Positions 11,261-20,145 of a stretch of 64,000 nt of DNA are shown piece after piece (within the stretch, counting starts at the first letter, position 1; every line of letters begins with the position of its first letter). The notes under the pieces were generated by a model. It did not search any database. It was not told the DNA's origin and saw only the letters and a program-made list of their open reading frames with translations. Source of the DNA: Arthrobacter sp. ISL-28. GTDB taxonomy: Bacteria; Actinomycetota; Actinomycetes; Actinomycetales; Micrococcaceae. Made by a program: the position numbers and the translations under genes. The stretch spans positions 124,001 through 188,000 of the forward strand of contig NZ_JAGGPJ010000015.1 of assembly GCF_018613875.1 (NCBI RefSeq), in the 5' to 3' direction.

Positions 11261-12427
11261 TCAGCGACTCTGGAACGACGGCCATCTTCGGCAAGCGGTT
11301 GCTGCTTCCGCGGAAGCAGTCAGCGGCCAAATGAAGCAGCTCACGGGCCGGAACAACACAAGCGATACGTCACCGGCCTCCACGACCCGGCCGGCAACCA
11401 TCGGCTGTTCGGCGCCCTGCGGGATCACCAGCATCGGAACGCCGGCATACATCGCCTCGTTGACGCTGTTCATCCCGCCATGGGTGACGAACAGTGCCGC
11501 GCGGGCCAGCACCTCCAGTTGTGGCACGAAGCGGCTGGCCACGACGTTGGCAGGCAACGGTCCCAGCAGTGCGGGATCGGTCTGCCCGGTGGAGACGACC
11601 ACCGTCCCGCCCAGCGGGGCTAACGCGTTTGCGAAGGTGCGAAGCAGTTGCGGGTCCGCCTTGAAAATCGTGCCCAGTGAGGCGAACAGCACCGGGTCCT
11701 GCAGGAGATCGGGCGTGAACAACGGATCGATTGGACGGGCCCCGAGGCTCGGGCGGACGAACCGGTACGACTCGTCGAAGTTCTCGACGTCAGGCTGGAA
11801 CGCACGGGATGTATAGACGAGATTGAGCGGCTGCCGGATGTTTCCCAGGTCAAACAGCGGTAACCCGCGCGTGTTGAAGCGGCGGAGCAGTCGCCAGCGC
11901 GACCAGAGATATCCGATGAGGCGTCCTGGCCGGTTCATCGCCCCGGCCAGCAGTGACCAGGAGCCTCGAGTAGGACTGGGGACATGCCGGTTGAATGCGA
12001 ACGTGGTGAAGGACGACGCCGCCGGCACGCCGAGTTCGTTGGCGGCCACTGCGCCCCGCAGACAAGCGGAGTCATGGACGATAAGGTCCGGCCGCATGCC
12101 TCGAAGATCAGCGAGCACAGCCGGCAGCACGCGGACGGCAGTACGGGCAAGCCCCTCCAACAGCGCGGCTGGAACGGGCGGATCGGGGAGCAGCTGGTCG
12201 CCCCCTGGGTAAAGGCGCACCGTCGCACCAGTGGCGGCAATCGCCTCGCTGAACGCGGGCGAGGTGTGATACGTAACGGAGTGACCGCGACGAACAAGCT
12301 CGGCCACAATCGGCAGCGTCGGGTCGACGCGTCCGTGCATAGCGATGTTCAGGAATGCGATGGTACTCGGGCCGCCCGATGCGGGATCCGGTGTATCGCC
12401 CGGGCCTGCGCCCTGGTCGCCCGTCAT
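11261..12427 (-). CDS. GT1-family (MGT/UGT-like) glycosyltransferase
   Basis: 388-aa sugar transferase of the macrolide glycosyltransferase type, moving a sugar from a nucleotide donor to a small acceptor. The N-terminal acceptor domain begins STIAFLNIAMHGRVDPTLPI. The donor-binding signature FVTHGGMNSVNEAMYAGVPM with the following PQGAEQP lies at about residues 313-342. The last 35 residues (LVLFRPVSCFIWPLTASAEA) do not resemble the usual C-terminal helix, so the end may have been altered by a frameshift or substitution. It lies downstream of the CMD gene on the same strand. Acceptor unknown. Confidence 0.8.
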   Translation of the reverse strand: MTGDQGAGPGDTPDPASGGPSTIAFLNIAMHGRVDPTLPIVAELVRRGHSVTYHTSPAFSEAIAATGATVRLYPGGDQLLPDPPVPAALLEGLARTAVRVLPAVLADLRGMRPDLIVHDSACLRGAVAANELGVPAASSFTTFAFNRHVPSPTRGSWSLLAGAMNRPGRLIGYLWSRWRLLRRFNTRGLPLFDLGNIRQPLNLVYTSRAFQPDVENFDESYRFVRPSLGARPIDPLFTPDLLQDPVLFASLGTIFKADPQLLRTFANALAPLGGTVVVSTGQTDPALLGPLPANVVASRFVPQLEVLARAALFVTHGGMNSVNEAMYAGVPMLVIPQGAEQPMVAGRVVEAGDVSLVLFRPVSCFIWPLTASAEAATACRRWPSFQSR

Positions 12428-12589
12428 GGTCCGACACCTGTCCTGGCCACAAGCAGAGTCGCTCCCGCTGACGCGGAAGCGTCACCATCAGGTTGGCCTC
12501 CGGCACGTGACCTCATGATCCACGGTCCCCACCACGTGTTGGAGTGGTTCACTGACGACTCCCCGAGCCGAGCCTCGGCATGCCCGAGG

Positions 12590-13033
12590 TCAGTTGCGGA
12601 CATCGTAGTGGCTGGAGATTGCCACCCGGTTGAACGCGTTGATTGTGATGGCCACCCATTCCACTGCGGCTATCTGGTCGTCGTTGAGGGCTGCCACTTC
12701 GTCTTGAGGCAGGGTCAGCCGGTCGGAGATCAGGGTGGTGCTCTCGGCGATGGCAAGGGCATGTCGCTCTTCTGGGGTGAAGTACTGGGTATCCCGCCAG
12801 GCGGGCAGGACGGCGAGTCGGTCCTGGGTTTCGCCGTGGGAGATGGCGTCGCGGATGTGCATTCTCAGGCAAAACGCGCAGCCGTTGATTTGGGAGCAGC
12901 GAATCTTGACGAGCTCGATGAGGAGGGGTTCCAGGCCTGCCACGCCGGCCGCGGTAGAGGACTCGTCGTTAAGAAGCAGCAAGGTCTTGTATGCCGCTGG
13001 TACGGCCTGGTTCAAGCGAATGTGATTGCCCAT
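12590..13033 (-). CDS. Carboxymuconolactone decarboxylase family protein (AhpD-like)
   Basis: 147-aa all-helical protein of the CMD/AhpD fold. The redox core is visible as C52-A-F-C55 with H59 (NGCAFCLRMH), the proton-relay arrangement of AhpD-type peroxidases. CMD proteins are one of the three classic ECF41 sigma targets. It lies 104 bp downstream of the SDR gene at 13138 on the same strand, with no ECF41 box of its own, so it is probably read from the promoter at 13938-13964. Substrate unknown. Confidence 0.88.
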   Translation of the reverse strand: MGNHIRLNQAVPAAYKTLLLLNDESSTAAGVAGLEPLLIELVKIRCSQINGCAFCLRMHIRDAISHGETQDRLAVLPAWRDTQYFTPEERHALAIAESTTLISDRLTLPQDEVAALNDDQIAAVEWVAITINAFNRVAISSHYDVRN

Positions 13034-13137
13034 TGCGGTCTGCTTTCAGAAAGTATTGTCTTGCATCGAAAATGCTGGGGAGTGGGGAGCGGAGTGCCCT
13101 TCAGCGTCCTCTGTGAAGGGCACCCCGCGCAGCCCGG

Positions 13138-13881
13138 CTACTGCTGATTCAGCCAGTCTTCGAAGCGGGTGTTATAAATGGTCGCTTCGTTGCCGGGTAG
13201 CAGTTCGCGCTCCTGGAGCAGGGCGTTGAAGTAGCGTGCGTTGGGGTCGGTGACGACCTCGCGGGGGTCGCCTTGGAAGCTGAGGCCCTTGCGGATGAGC
13301 TCGTCGAGACCGAATTGCTCGGGGCCGGCGACCTCGATGGTGGCATTTTGTGGACTTCCGACGGTGGTACGGGCAACAGCGGTGGCTACGTCCTCAGCGG
13401 CCATGGGCTGAATCAGCGCGGGTGACAGACGAACGGTGTTTCCGTCGGTCGCGGCCTGTGCGATGCTCTTGACGAACTCGAAAAACTGCGTCGCATGGAC
13501 AATGGAGTACGGGACACCTGATTCCTTGATGAGCTTCTCCTGGGCGATTTTCGCCCGGAAGTAGCCGCTCTCGGCCAAACGCTCGGTGCCGACGACCGAC
13601 AGTGCGACGTGGTGGCCGACGCCGGCTTCCTTCTCTGCGGCGAGCTGGTTGCGGGTGGAGGTGGTAAAGAAGTCCAGCACAGCAGCATCTTCAAACGAGG
13701 GCGAGTTCGACACGTCGACTACCGTGTCGGCTCCCTGCAGCACGTCCGCGAGGCCCTCGCCGGTGAGCGTGTTCACCCCCGAGTCAGGCGAAGCGGCCAC
13801 CGCTTCATGGCCTTGTTTGCCAAGCTTGTTGACCAATTTTGACCCGATGAGTCCGGTTCCGCCGATGACTACGATCTTCAT
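13138..13881 (-). CDS. NAD(P)-binding SDR/NmrA-like reductase, copy 1
   Basis: 247-aa atypical short-chain reductase. The nucleotide-binding GGTGLIG is at residues 7-13, and HHVALSVVGTERLAESGYFRAK carries the Ser/Tyr-region of the NmrA/NAD-epimerase-like group. The C-terminal EDWLNQQ tail matches its neighbour. It is clearly paralogous to the gene at 14217-14963 (same start MKIVVIGGTGLIG, same middle SVVGT and PYSIVHATQFFEF). An ECF41-type promoter lies 56 bp upstream. Oxidoreductases and epimerases of this kind are known ECF41 targets. Confidence 0.85.
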   Translation of the reverse strand: MKIVVIGGTGLIGSKLVNKLGKQGHEAVAASPDSGVNTLTGEGLADVLQGADTVVDVSNSPSFEDAAVLDFFTTSTRNQLAAEKEAGVGHHVALSVVGTERLAESGYFRAKIAQEKLIKESGVPYSIVHATQFFEFVKSIAQAATDGNTVRLSPALIQPMAAEDVATAVARTTVGSPQNATIEVAGPEQFGLDELIRKGLSFQGDPREVVTDPNARYFNALLQERELLPGNEATIYNTRFEDWLNQQ

Positions 13882-13937
13882 GATCTTTCCTTTCCGTTAG
13901 TGGCATTAGGAACGTGGTGATTCCGTACAGCAGCTAT

Positions 13938-13964
13938 GACCCGATACCAACACAATCTGTGACA
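13938..13964 (-). promoter_or_regulatory. ECF41-type promoter before SDR copy 1
   Basis: On the minus strand: TGTCACA, 16 bp, GGTC. The established ECF41 consensus is TGTCACA in the -35 and CGTC in the -10, with the same spacing. The SDR start codon is 57 bp downstream. Confidence 0.8.
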
Positions 13965-14216
13965 GCCTGAGGAAGATTGCCTCATCCGCGTCCGGGTACT
14001 GCGTCATAGTCGGCGCCGTTGACAGGCTCACAATGGCACGCCATAGGTCAGCTGCCAACCCTTGTGATGCCGGAGAGACGGTCCGGGTTCAATGCGGTGA
14101 ATTCCAGCCCGCAGTCCTGCGGCCGGGCTAGCCGATGTCCTGGCTATGGCGTCCGGAGCTGGGTAGCGCTGCTGGCGAAATCTCCTATAGTCGCGGAGAC
14201 GTAGCTAGAGACCGTG

Positions 14217-14963
14217 CTATGACGTCAGGTTCAGCCAGTCCTTGAGAGAGATGTCCCCGACGCGTGCTTCGCCGAGGGGAACGATGCTCGTCTCTTCAAT
14301 TGGCATGCCGAAGTACCCCGCCTCGGTATCAATGACCACTGGGCGGGGATCATTGCGGGCCGCGAGAACCCGGGACACGAATTCGTTGATCCCTGCACGC
14401 TCAGGGCCTGCCATTTCAAGAACGCCGTTAATCGGCGCCGAGACCGCCGTCTCGGCCACAATGCGGGCAACGTCGGCAGCAGCCAACGGCTGCATCAGGT
14501 GACTTGTCACATACACCGACCCGTCGCGTGTTCCGGCGTCAGCGATCATCGGGATGAACTCAAAGAACTGGGTAGCCCGCAGAATGGTGTACGGCACTCC
14601 GCCTTCTCTAATTGCCTTCTCCTGGGCAGTTTTTCCGGCAAAGTAGCCGACAGCCCCGATACGGTCGGTTCCAACGACGGACAGAGCCACATGATGTCGC
14701 ACACCTGCCTTTTTCTCAGCGGCGAGAAGATTGCGGGATGAAGTGGAGAAGAAGGGAACGACTACCTTCTCATCGAAATCGGCAGTGTTTGTCAGGTCGA
14801 CAACTACGTCCGCCCCCGCCATCGCCTCATCCAATCCCTGGCCGGTCACCGAATCCACCCCGGTGGAAGGGGACGCCGCTTTCGCCTCATGGCCCTGACT
14901 GCTCAGGATCTCCACAACCTGCTTGCCGATCAGGCCAGTGCCGCCGATAACAACGATCTTCAT
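14217..14963 (-). CDS. NAD(P)-binding SDR/NmrA-like reductase, copy 2
   Basis: 248-aa paralogue of the preceding SDR, in tandem and in the same direction. GGTGLIGKQ binds the dinucleotide; the middle SVVGTDRIGAVGYFAGK and PYTILRATQFFEFIPMI align with copy 1 without gaps. The upstream region is duplicated too: the ECF41-type promoter, the CAGCTATGACC block and the CATGATCTT start context occur before both genes. The duplication therefore included the promoter, yet the coding sequences have diverged widely, so it is not recent. Confidence 0.85.
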   Translation of the reverse strand: MKIVVIGGTGLIGKQVVEILSSQGHEAKAASPSTGVDSVTGQGLDEAMAGADVVVDLTNTADFDEKVVVPFFSTSSRNLLAAEKKAGVRHHVALSVVGTDRIGAVGYFAGKTAQEKAIREGGVPYTILRATQFFEFIPMIADAGTRDGSVYVTSHLMQPLAAADVARIVAETAVSAPINGVLEMAGPERAGINEFVSRVLAARNDPRPVVIDTEAGYFGMPIEETSIVPLGEARVGDISLKDWLNLTS

Positions 14964-15020
14964 GATCTTCCCTTCGATAATGGCTTAGCGGAATGCAGTG
15001 ACATTCCGTCCACCAGCTAT

Positions 15021-15047
15021 GACCGGGTACCGGATCAATCTGTGACA
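15021..15047 (-). promoter_or_regulatory. ECF41-type promoter before SDR copy 2
   Basis: On the minus strand: TGTCACA, exactly 16 bp, GGTC, 58 bp before the start codon of the second SDR. Identical core to 13938-13964 although the spacer sequence differs. Confidence 0.8.
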
Positions 15048-15152
15048 GCCTTTGGAAAATTGTTCAGCGCCAAAGTTCCTAACTCCGGGGAGCTTGTCTG
15101 GGCCACCTTTCGGAACAGCCGAAACGTGGCAGGCGGCAGGATCCGTGATCGA

Positions 15153-16409
15153 TCAGCTTGCTTCCCGCTTGTGTCCGGGCTGCAATACCGTCACCGCGAC
15201 GACCAGTGCACACACAACCGCGATTCCGCCCACCACTCCGACAACCCCGATCGCACTGACGCTCGCTGGAATCGCGAGCACCGTCGCCACCGCTGGCAAT
15301 ATCACCGACGGACGAATGACTGACCCGGCCGTGAGCGGCGAGTGAATCGCCCACAGCAATCCCATGAAAACAGCGGTCGGAATCGCGACGCAGTATCCGG
15401 TGATAAACGCCTGCGCCAGGGGCTGAGGTCCGGTCAGCGGGAGCGTGATCGCAACTTCGAGGCCTGCTCCGAGGGCGGCCAACGCCGCGAAAATGGCGTA
15501 GTGCCAGTATCCCCATTGGTACGATTTCTCACGATTTGCCGACAATGCCTCACCCGCCGGAGGTAGGAAGTACAGCCACCACAGGGAGAACAACAGCGCG
15601 AGACTGGCGGCCGAGACGGCAATCAGGTACGCGCTCACGCCGCCGGTGGTTAATGCAGTTGCCACGCCATTCGATGCGGCCAGCACGCTCTCGCCCAGCA
15701 GAATGATCGCGAACAGGCCATAGCGCTCGGCAATATGATGCGGATGCCAGCTGCTGTGACCCGTTCGTTCGGCCCACAACGGAACGGTGAGCTCCAAAAT
15801 TGCGAGCATCACGAACGCGACGAGCTGCAGCTGCCCCGGCAACAACCCCGCCTGCTGCAACACCAACCGCAGGACCCACCCCAGTTGAAGGACCGCGAAC
15901 CCGACTGCGTATCGTAACGCCGTCCGGCGGCTGGCCGGATCCTCAATCGCGGCGCGTAGCCATTGGGCAATCAAACCGACGCGCATCACAATAAAGCCGA
16001 GGGTGACCGCCAGATAGTCACCGTCGTTGAAGGCGGCGGGCACACCGGCGCCCAGCAGCAGCACGCCTCCCATCTGCACCATCGTCAGCAGCCGGTAAAG
16101 CGCATCGTCCGTGTCGAACGCGGACGCAAACCAGGTGAAGTTCATCCACGCCCACCAGATCGCGAAGAACACCTGCAGAAACGGCAGGACCGACTCGGCT
16201 AAATGATTTTCAGCGATGCCGTGTGCCAGTTGCGCTGTAAGGCTGGCGACAGCTACCACGAAAGTGAGATCGAACAGCAGTTCCAGCTGGCTTGCACGGC
16301 GGTGCGGTTCGTCCGCCGCACGGGCTCTCATACGTACTCGCGGACCACGCCGGGCCGGGCTGATCTCAGACATTAGCGGCGCCACATGACGGCTCAGGAT
16401 GAAAGCCAA
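15153..16409 (-). CDS. Low temperature requirement protein A (LtrA) family membrane protein
   Basis: 418-aa polytopic membrane protein of the LtrA family, first linked to cold growth in Listeria; its activity is unknown. The family hallmark RRASQLELLFDLTFVVAVASLTAQLA starts near residue 37, followed by about ten hydrophobic helices (for example FFAIWWAWMNFTWFASAFDT, with the typical WWAWMN motif, and LFSLWWLYFLPPAG). Start ATG 16409; an in-frame ATG at 16373 is also possible. It begins 3 bp after the stop of the sigma gene, so it is probably cotranscribed with it. Confidence 0.88.
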   Translation of the reverse strand: MAFILSRHVAPLMSEISPARRGPRVRMRARAADEPHRRASQLELLFDLTFVVAVASLTAQLAHGIAENHLAESVLPFLQVFFAIWWAWMNFTWFASAFDTDDALYRLLTMVQMGGVLLLGAGVPAAFNDGDYLAVTLGFIVMRVGLIAQWLRAAIEDPASRRTALRYAVGFAVLQLGWVLRLVLQQAGLLPGQLQLVAFVMLAILELTVPLWAERTGHSSWHPHHIAERYGLFAIILLGESVLAASNGVATALTTGGVSAYLIAVSAASLALLFSLWWLYFLPPAGEALSANREKSYQWGYWHYAIFAALAALGAGLEVAITLPLTGPQPLAQAFITGYCVAIPTAVFMGLLWAIHSPLTAGSVIRPSVILPAVATVLAIPASVSAIGVVGVVGGIAVVCALVVAVTVLQPGHKREAS

Positions 16410-16412
16410 CGG

Positions 16413-17316
16413 TCAGCCGCCAATCCTCGTCACGCCAGCGAGCTTGTCCGGGTTCATCGTCCACAACAGCCGATCAATACCATCGGAAGTCGCCGTAACC
16501 GTCACCACCGCAAACACCACCCCGTCCCGTGTAAGCCGTGCAGAGGGCCGGCCGTTAGCCATGAACGGCTCGGTATCGACACCATCCCAGAAGCGGGTCG
16601 CGAAGGCCCGATGGTACTTCGCGACCCGTTCCCGTCCTACTACAGGGAACTTGGAAGCCCGAACCTTACCGCCGCCGTCGGAGTAGCTGACGACGTCAGC
16701 GGCGAACAGTTCTTCCAGCGCGGCCAGGTTCCCGGTTCGCGCAGCAGCCAGGAATGCTTCCAGCAGCTGCCGCTGCTCGCTCACGCTCACCGCTGCGCGT
16801 TTCTCCTCGGCAAGGTGTTTGCGTGCCCGGCTGACCAACTGACGGGCATTCTCTTGTGTCTGTTGGATGATCTCCGCGATCTCCTCATAGGGGTAGTCAA
16901 ACGCTTGCCGCAGCACATACGCGGCCCGTTCGGTCGGCGTCAACTTTTCCAGTATCAGCAACACGGCCAGCTCGAGCGCTTCACCACGTACGGCGCCCAG
17001 TTCAGGGTCGGCGCTTGTGTCCACAGGCTCCGGCAGCCACGGAGCGACATACGTCTCACGACGGGCATGTGCCGACTGCCCGACATTGATGGCAAGACGG
17101 GTGGCGGTGGTCGCCAGGAACCGGCGCATTCCGAACCATGCTGCGATCGCATGTCTGCCATCGAACCCACGTCTCTTGGACGATGTCCTCCGCCTCGCTG
17201 ACACTGCCGAGCATCCGGTAGGCAATCCCGAACAAGCGAGAACGGACCTCCGCGAATACCGTTGACGCAGTCTCTAATTCGGCGGCAGACCCGCCATCGG
17301 CACCCATGTCGCCCAT
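16413..17316 (-). pseudogene. ECF41-type sigma factor with SnoaL-like C-terminal domain, frameshifted
   Basis: Extracytoplasmic-function sigma factor of the ECF41 group. The N-terminal part (17316 to about 17127) encodes region 2 with FAEVRSRLFGIAYRMLGSVS and EDIVQETWVRWQT. Translation then shifts frame at about 17117-17126, inside the segment normally read as APAFLATTATRLAIN. The rest, in a second frame, has the WLPEP linker, region 4 (TPTERAAYVLRQAF, PYEEIAEI), and a SnoaL/NTF2-like tail with DGGGKV and NPDKL. WLPEP, DGGGKV and NPDKL are the known ECF41 hallmarks. As written it is broken. A base-call error or a second sigma elsewhere are alternatives. It lies directly before ltrA. Confidence 0.85.
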
Positions 17317-17671
17317 GTTACTGCTCCACCAGGCGGATCGTGCCACGAAAATGTGGCCCGAATACGGCGATGGAACCGTGGATCTCTCCAAAAGGAACGA
17401 GTCACGTTCGATTATCCGGTTCTGCGACTGGGCAGCCTGAATATCGTCCAGCATCTCCCGGAGACCCACAACGCCGAGCTCGGACAGGAATGCAGGGCAT
17501 GGATCTTTCGGCCGAAATCCCTGTGCATCCTCCTCAAGGTATGCAAATTCATGATTAGTTTCCCCAGGTTCCGCAGGTTGTTCCTGGCTGTCCCTCCTCC
17601 CCGGCCGCGCCGCCACCGGCGGAGCGAGATGGGCGGGTGTCTTGATTGATGGACCAGACAAACTCATTCGT
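17317..17671. other. Intergenic, no gene seen
   Basis: 355 bp between the start of the sigma gene and the end of the flavoprotein gene, both on the minus strand. It should contain the sigma promoter, but no TGTCACA box occurs in it, so autoregulation of the usual ECF41 form is not evident. Short open frames on both strands show no recognisable protein. Confidence 0.5.
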
Positions 17672-19408
17672 TCACTCGACCAGTTTGTCCGCGGTTGTGA
17701 CCGGTCGACGCATAAGCGTCGCAATCTCGTGCGATACAGACGCGATGCCTTCGTGCTCGACGCCACGAGCAGGAGACCAGACAAGATTCACCTGCAAGCT
17801 TGAATCAAGATCCGGATAGTCGCTGCGGTTATGACAGCCGCGCGTTTCACGACGTTCACGGGCAGCTTCGAGCGTCGCACGCGCCGCAAGAGCGGCCGCC
17901 TTCAGATCGAAGGCGTGTGCAAGATTCTGATATCCGGCGATGTCGGGATGCACCCCCACCTCGGTGATGCGGGCTTCAATCCCGTCGAGTTCGGCGAGGC
18001 CCTGCGTAAGACCCTCTTCGTTCCGCACGACACCCGCATGCTCGGTCATGGTGTCACGGATGGCACGCTGCAATACGCGGACGTTCTCGCGGCCATTGGC
18101 GTAGAGCAGATCATCTATCTCTTTTCGAGCCTCATCCACCGCTTCCGCTGAGCGTACGTGCGCGGTGAGGGATTCCGAGTACTCGGCGGCGGCGTTGCCG
18201 ACGATCCTTCCGAAGACGAGCAGTTCGATCAGCGAGTTGCCTCCCAAACGGTTAGCGCCGTGCAGGCCACTTGACGCCTCCCCGATTGCGTAGAGACCCG
18301 CGACATCAGTGCTGTGATCGTCGGGACGGACCCAGACGCCGCCCATGGAGTAATGCGCGGTCGGCGCGATTTCTATCGGAGTGGTCGTGATATCGAGCAT
18401 CTGCAGTTCGAGCATGGTCTGGTACACACGCGGCAGACGACGCATGATGATCTCCCGCGGCAGGTGCGAAACATCCAGCCACACTCCGCCGTTGGGTGTG
18501 CCGCGACCCTCTTGAATCTCGGTGTAACAGGCCAGAGCGACCCGATCGCGGGTCGAGAGCTCCATGCGCTCTGCATCGTATTTCGCCATGAACCGCTCAC
18601 CGAGGGCGTTGGTGAGAATACCGCCCTCGCCGCGTGCCGCTTCCGAGATGAGCGTGCCGGCGGCATTCTCTGGCTCAAGAATGCCTGACGGATGGAACTG
18701 GACCAGCTCCGGATCGCGGATGCGGCCGCCCGCGAGCACTGCCAGGCGGAATGAATCACCCGTGTTCTCGTCACGCCGACTGGACGTGCGCCGCCAGATG
18801 CGGGTGTGTCCGCCGGCGGCGAGCACCACGGCGTCTGCATGGATCAGATAGCGCGTCCCGTCCGAGAGCCGGAAGCCGTAGGCACCGAAGACCCGACCGT
18901 CGGTGACGAGAATGCGGGTGATGTAAACATCGTCCAATATCGGAATTTCGAGCTGGGCGGCGCGATTAACAAGCGTGCGCTGAATTTCAAGCCCCGTGTA
19001 GTCGCCGCTGAAAGCGGTCCGGCGGAACGTATGAGCACCGAAGAAACGCTGGCTGATCCGGCCGTCTTCCTCGCGGGCGAACGGCATGCCGTAGCGTTCC
19101 AGGTCGCTGATACCCTGTGAGGCCCCTTTTGTGACGATCTCGACGATTTCCGGGTTCGCGAGATGATAGCTTTCGAGGATTGTGTCGGCGGCGTGCTGCT
19201 GCCAACTGTCATCGGCATCCATTGTGCCGAGAGCGGCGTTGATGCCGCCCGCCGCGAGAGAGGTATGGGCGTCGCTTCTGGGCCTTTTGCCGACAGCGAG
19301 CACATCTACCCCCCGCTCCGCCAGCTCTATAGCAGCCCGGAGGCCGGCGCCTCCGGTGCCAATGACGAGCACGGACGTCGACACCTGCAGTTCTTGAGAC
19401 TTCATCAC
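17672..19408 (-). CDS. Stand-alone SdhA/FrdA-like FAD-binding oxidoreductase
   Basis: 578-aa flavoprotein of the succinate dehydrogenase/fumarate reductase/L-aspartate oxidase family. The FAD-binding GTGGAG is at residues 17-22, followed by SLAAGGINAALG, FHPSGI, RGEGGIL, TAHYSMGGV and HGANRLGGNSLIELLVFGRIVG, and a C-terminal helical domain ending RRPVTTADKLVE. Motifs favour SdhA/FrdA over NadB, but there are no iron-sulphur or membrane-anchor subunits beside it. An ECF41-type promoter (19518-19544) precedes it, placing it in the same regulon as the SDR genes. Substrate unknown; fumarate, aspartate or an aromatic derivative are possible. Confidence 0.85.
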   Translation of the reverse strand: MMKSQELQVSTSVLVIGTGGAGLRAAIELAERGVDVLAVGKRPRSDAHTSLAAGGINAALGTMDADDSWQQHAADTILESYHLANPEIVEIVTKGASQGISDLERYGMPFAREEDGRISQRFFGAHTFRRTAFSGDYTGLEIQRTLVNRAAQLEIPILDDVYITRILVTDGRVFGAYGFRLSDGTRYLIHADAVVLAAGGHTRIWRRTSSRRDENTGDSFRLAVLAGGRIRDPELVQFHPSGILEPENAAGTLISEAARGEGGILTNALGERFMAKYDAERMELSTRDRVALACYTEIQEGRGTPNGGVWLDVSHLPREIIMRRLPRVYQTMLELQMLDITTTPIEIAPTAHYSMGGVWVRPDDHSTDVAGLYAIGEASSGLHGANRLGGNSLIELLVFGRIVGNAAAEYSESLTAHVRSAEAVDEARKEIDDLLYANGRENVRVLQRAIRDTMTEHAGVVRNEEGLTQGLAELDGIEARITEVGVHPDIAGYQNLAHAFDLKAAALAARATLEAARERRETRGCHNRSDYPDLDSSLQVNLVWSPARGVEHEGIASVSHEIATLMRRPVTTADKLVE

Positions 19409-19517
19409 TACATTCCATTCACTCGAGATACCTAAATTGAAGATTCCTTGAGGTGCGCCCGTATGTCATCTTGGATTCCATCGGCGCAACTTGTCCTCCG
19501 GTCTCGTCACCAACTAA

Positions 19518-19544
19518 GACCGGACAGCCCTCAAACTTGTGACA
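19518..19544 (-). promoter_or_regulatory. ECF41-type promoter before the flavoprotein
   Basis: Minus strand TGTCACA, exactly 16 bp, GGTC; the third copy of this arrangement in island A. The start codon lies 110 bp downstream, leaving a leader of about 100 nt. The rest of 19409-19851 holds no recognisable gene. Confidence 0.75.
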
Positions 19545-19851
19545 GAAGAAACGACATCTCGTTCTGAGAAGTTGATGCCGATGCGGCAAGTAGAAGTGTC
19601 CAGCAGGCTGCCGGGCAGAACAACTGCCAACGACGGAATCTGCGGCCGAGAAGTGGCTCGATATCGGTTGCGACGAAGCCTCAATATTCGAACGGCTCGT
19701 GCCCAGCACGGCGACATGAACGCGCCGCCGCACCGAGCGGCCTCTCCGAGAAGCAGGACTATGGTGGCGTTGAAGCATTGCCCTCGGATGCGCCACGCCA
19801 ATGAGGACCGGTTAGGGTTCGATAAGTAGAAGTTCTGGAGGCCACTTTTTC

Positions 19852-20145
19852 ATGCAATACCTTTCGCAGGTCTTTCACCGCAGGCCATCGGGTGACAGCC
19901 AGTACATCAAGACTGTAACCGTGAGCCCTCGCCGAAGAATCTCGCGATCGTACAAGGCAGCTATGACTTTGGTTTCCTTGGCCCTCACACTCTATTTCGC
20001 GCTCTCGCTCAGCCGAGAGCTGGGCGGGGGAAGCGACGTTTGGCCCATCTACCTGCCAGGTGTCTTGGCCGGGGTAGCCATGACCGTCTTCATCCAGCGA
20101 ACGAAAACCCGAGAATCAGACGATTCAGGGCCGGAGGAAGGCTAA
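19852..20145 (+). CDS. Small membrane protein, unknown
   Basis: 97-aa hypothetical protein. A basic N-terminal stretch (VSPRRRISRSYKA) precedes two probable membrane helices (AAMTLVSLALTLYFALSL and VWPIYLPGVLAGVAMTVFI) and an acidic tail. GGAGG lies 11 bp before the ATG. No family recognised. Stands alone between minus-strand genes. Could be spurious, but hydrophobic pattern and ribosome site support it. Confidence 0.45.
   Translation: MQYLSQVFHRRPSGDSQYIKTVTVSPRRRISRSYKAAMTLVSLALTLYFALSLSRELGGGSDVWPIYLPGVLAGVAMTVFIQRTKTRESDDSGPEEG

Noticed and set aside
11031..11816. 261-codon plus-strand open frame at the left of island A
   Set aside because: Mostly antisense to the glycosyltransferase; low-complexity Ser/Ala/Pro composition and no recognisable domain.
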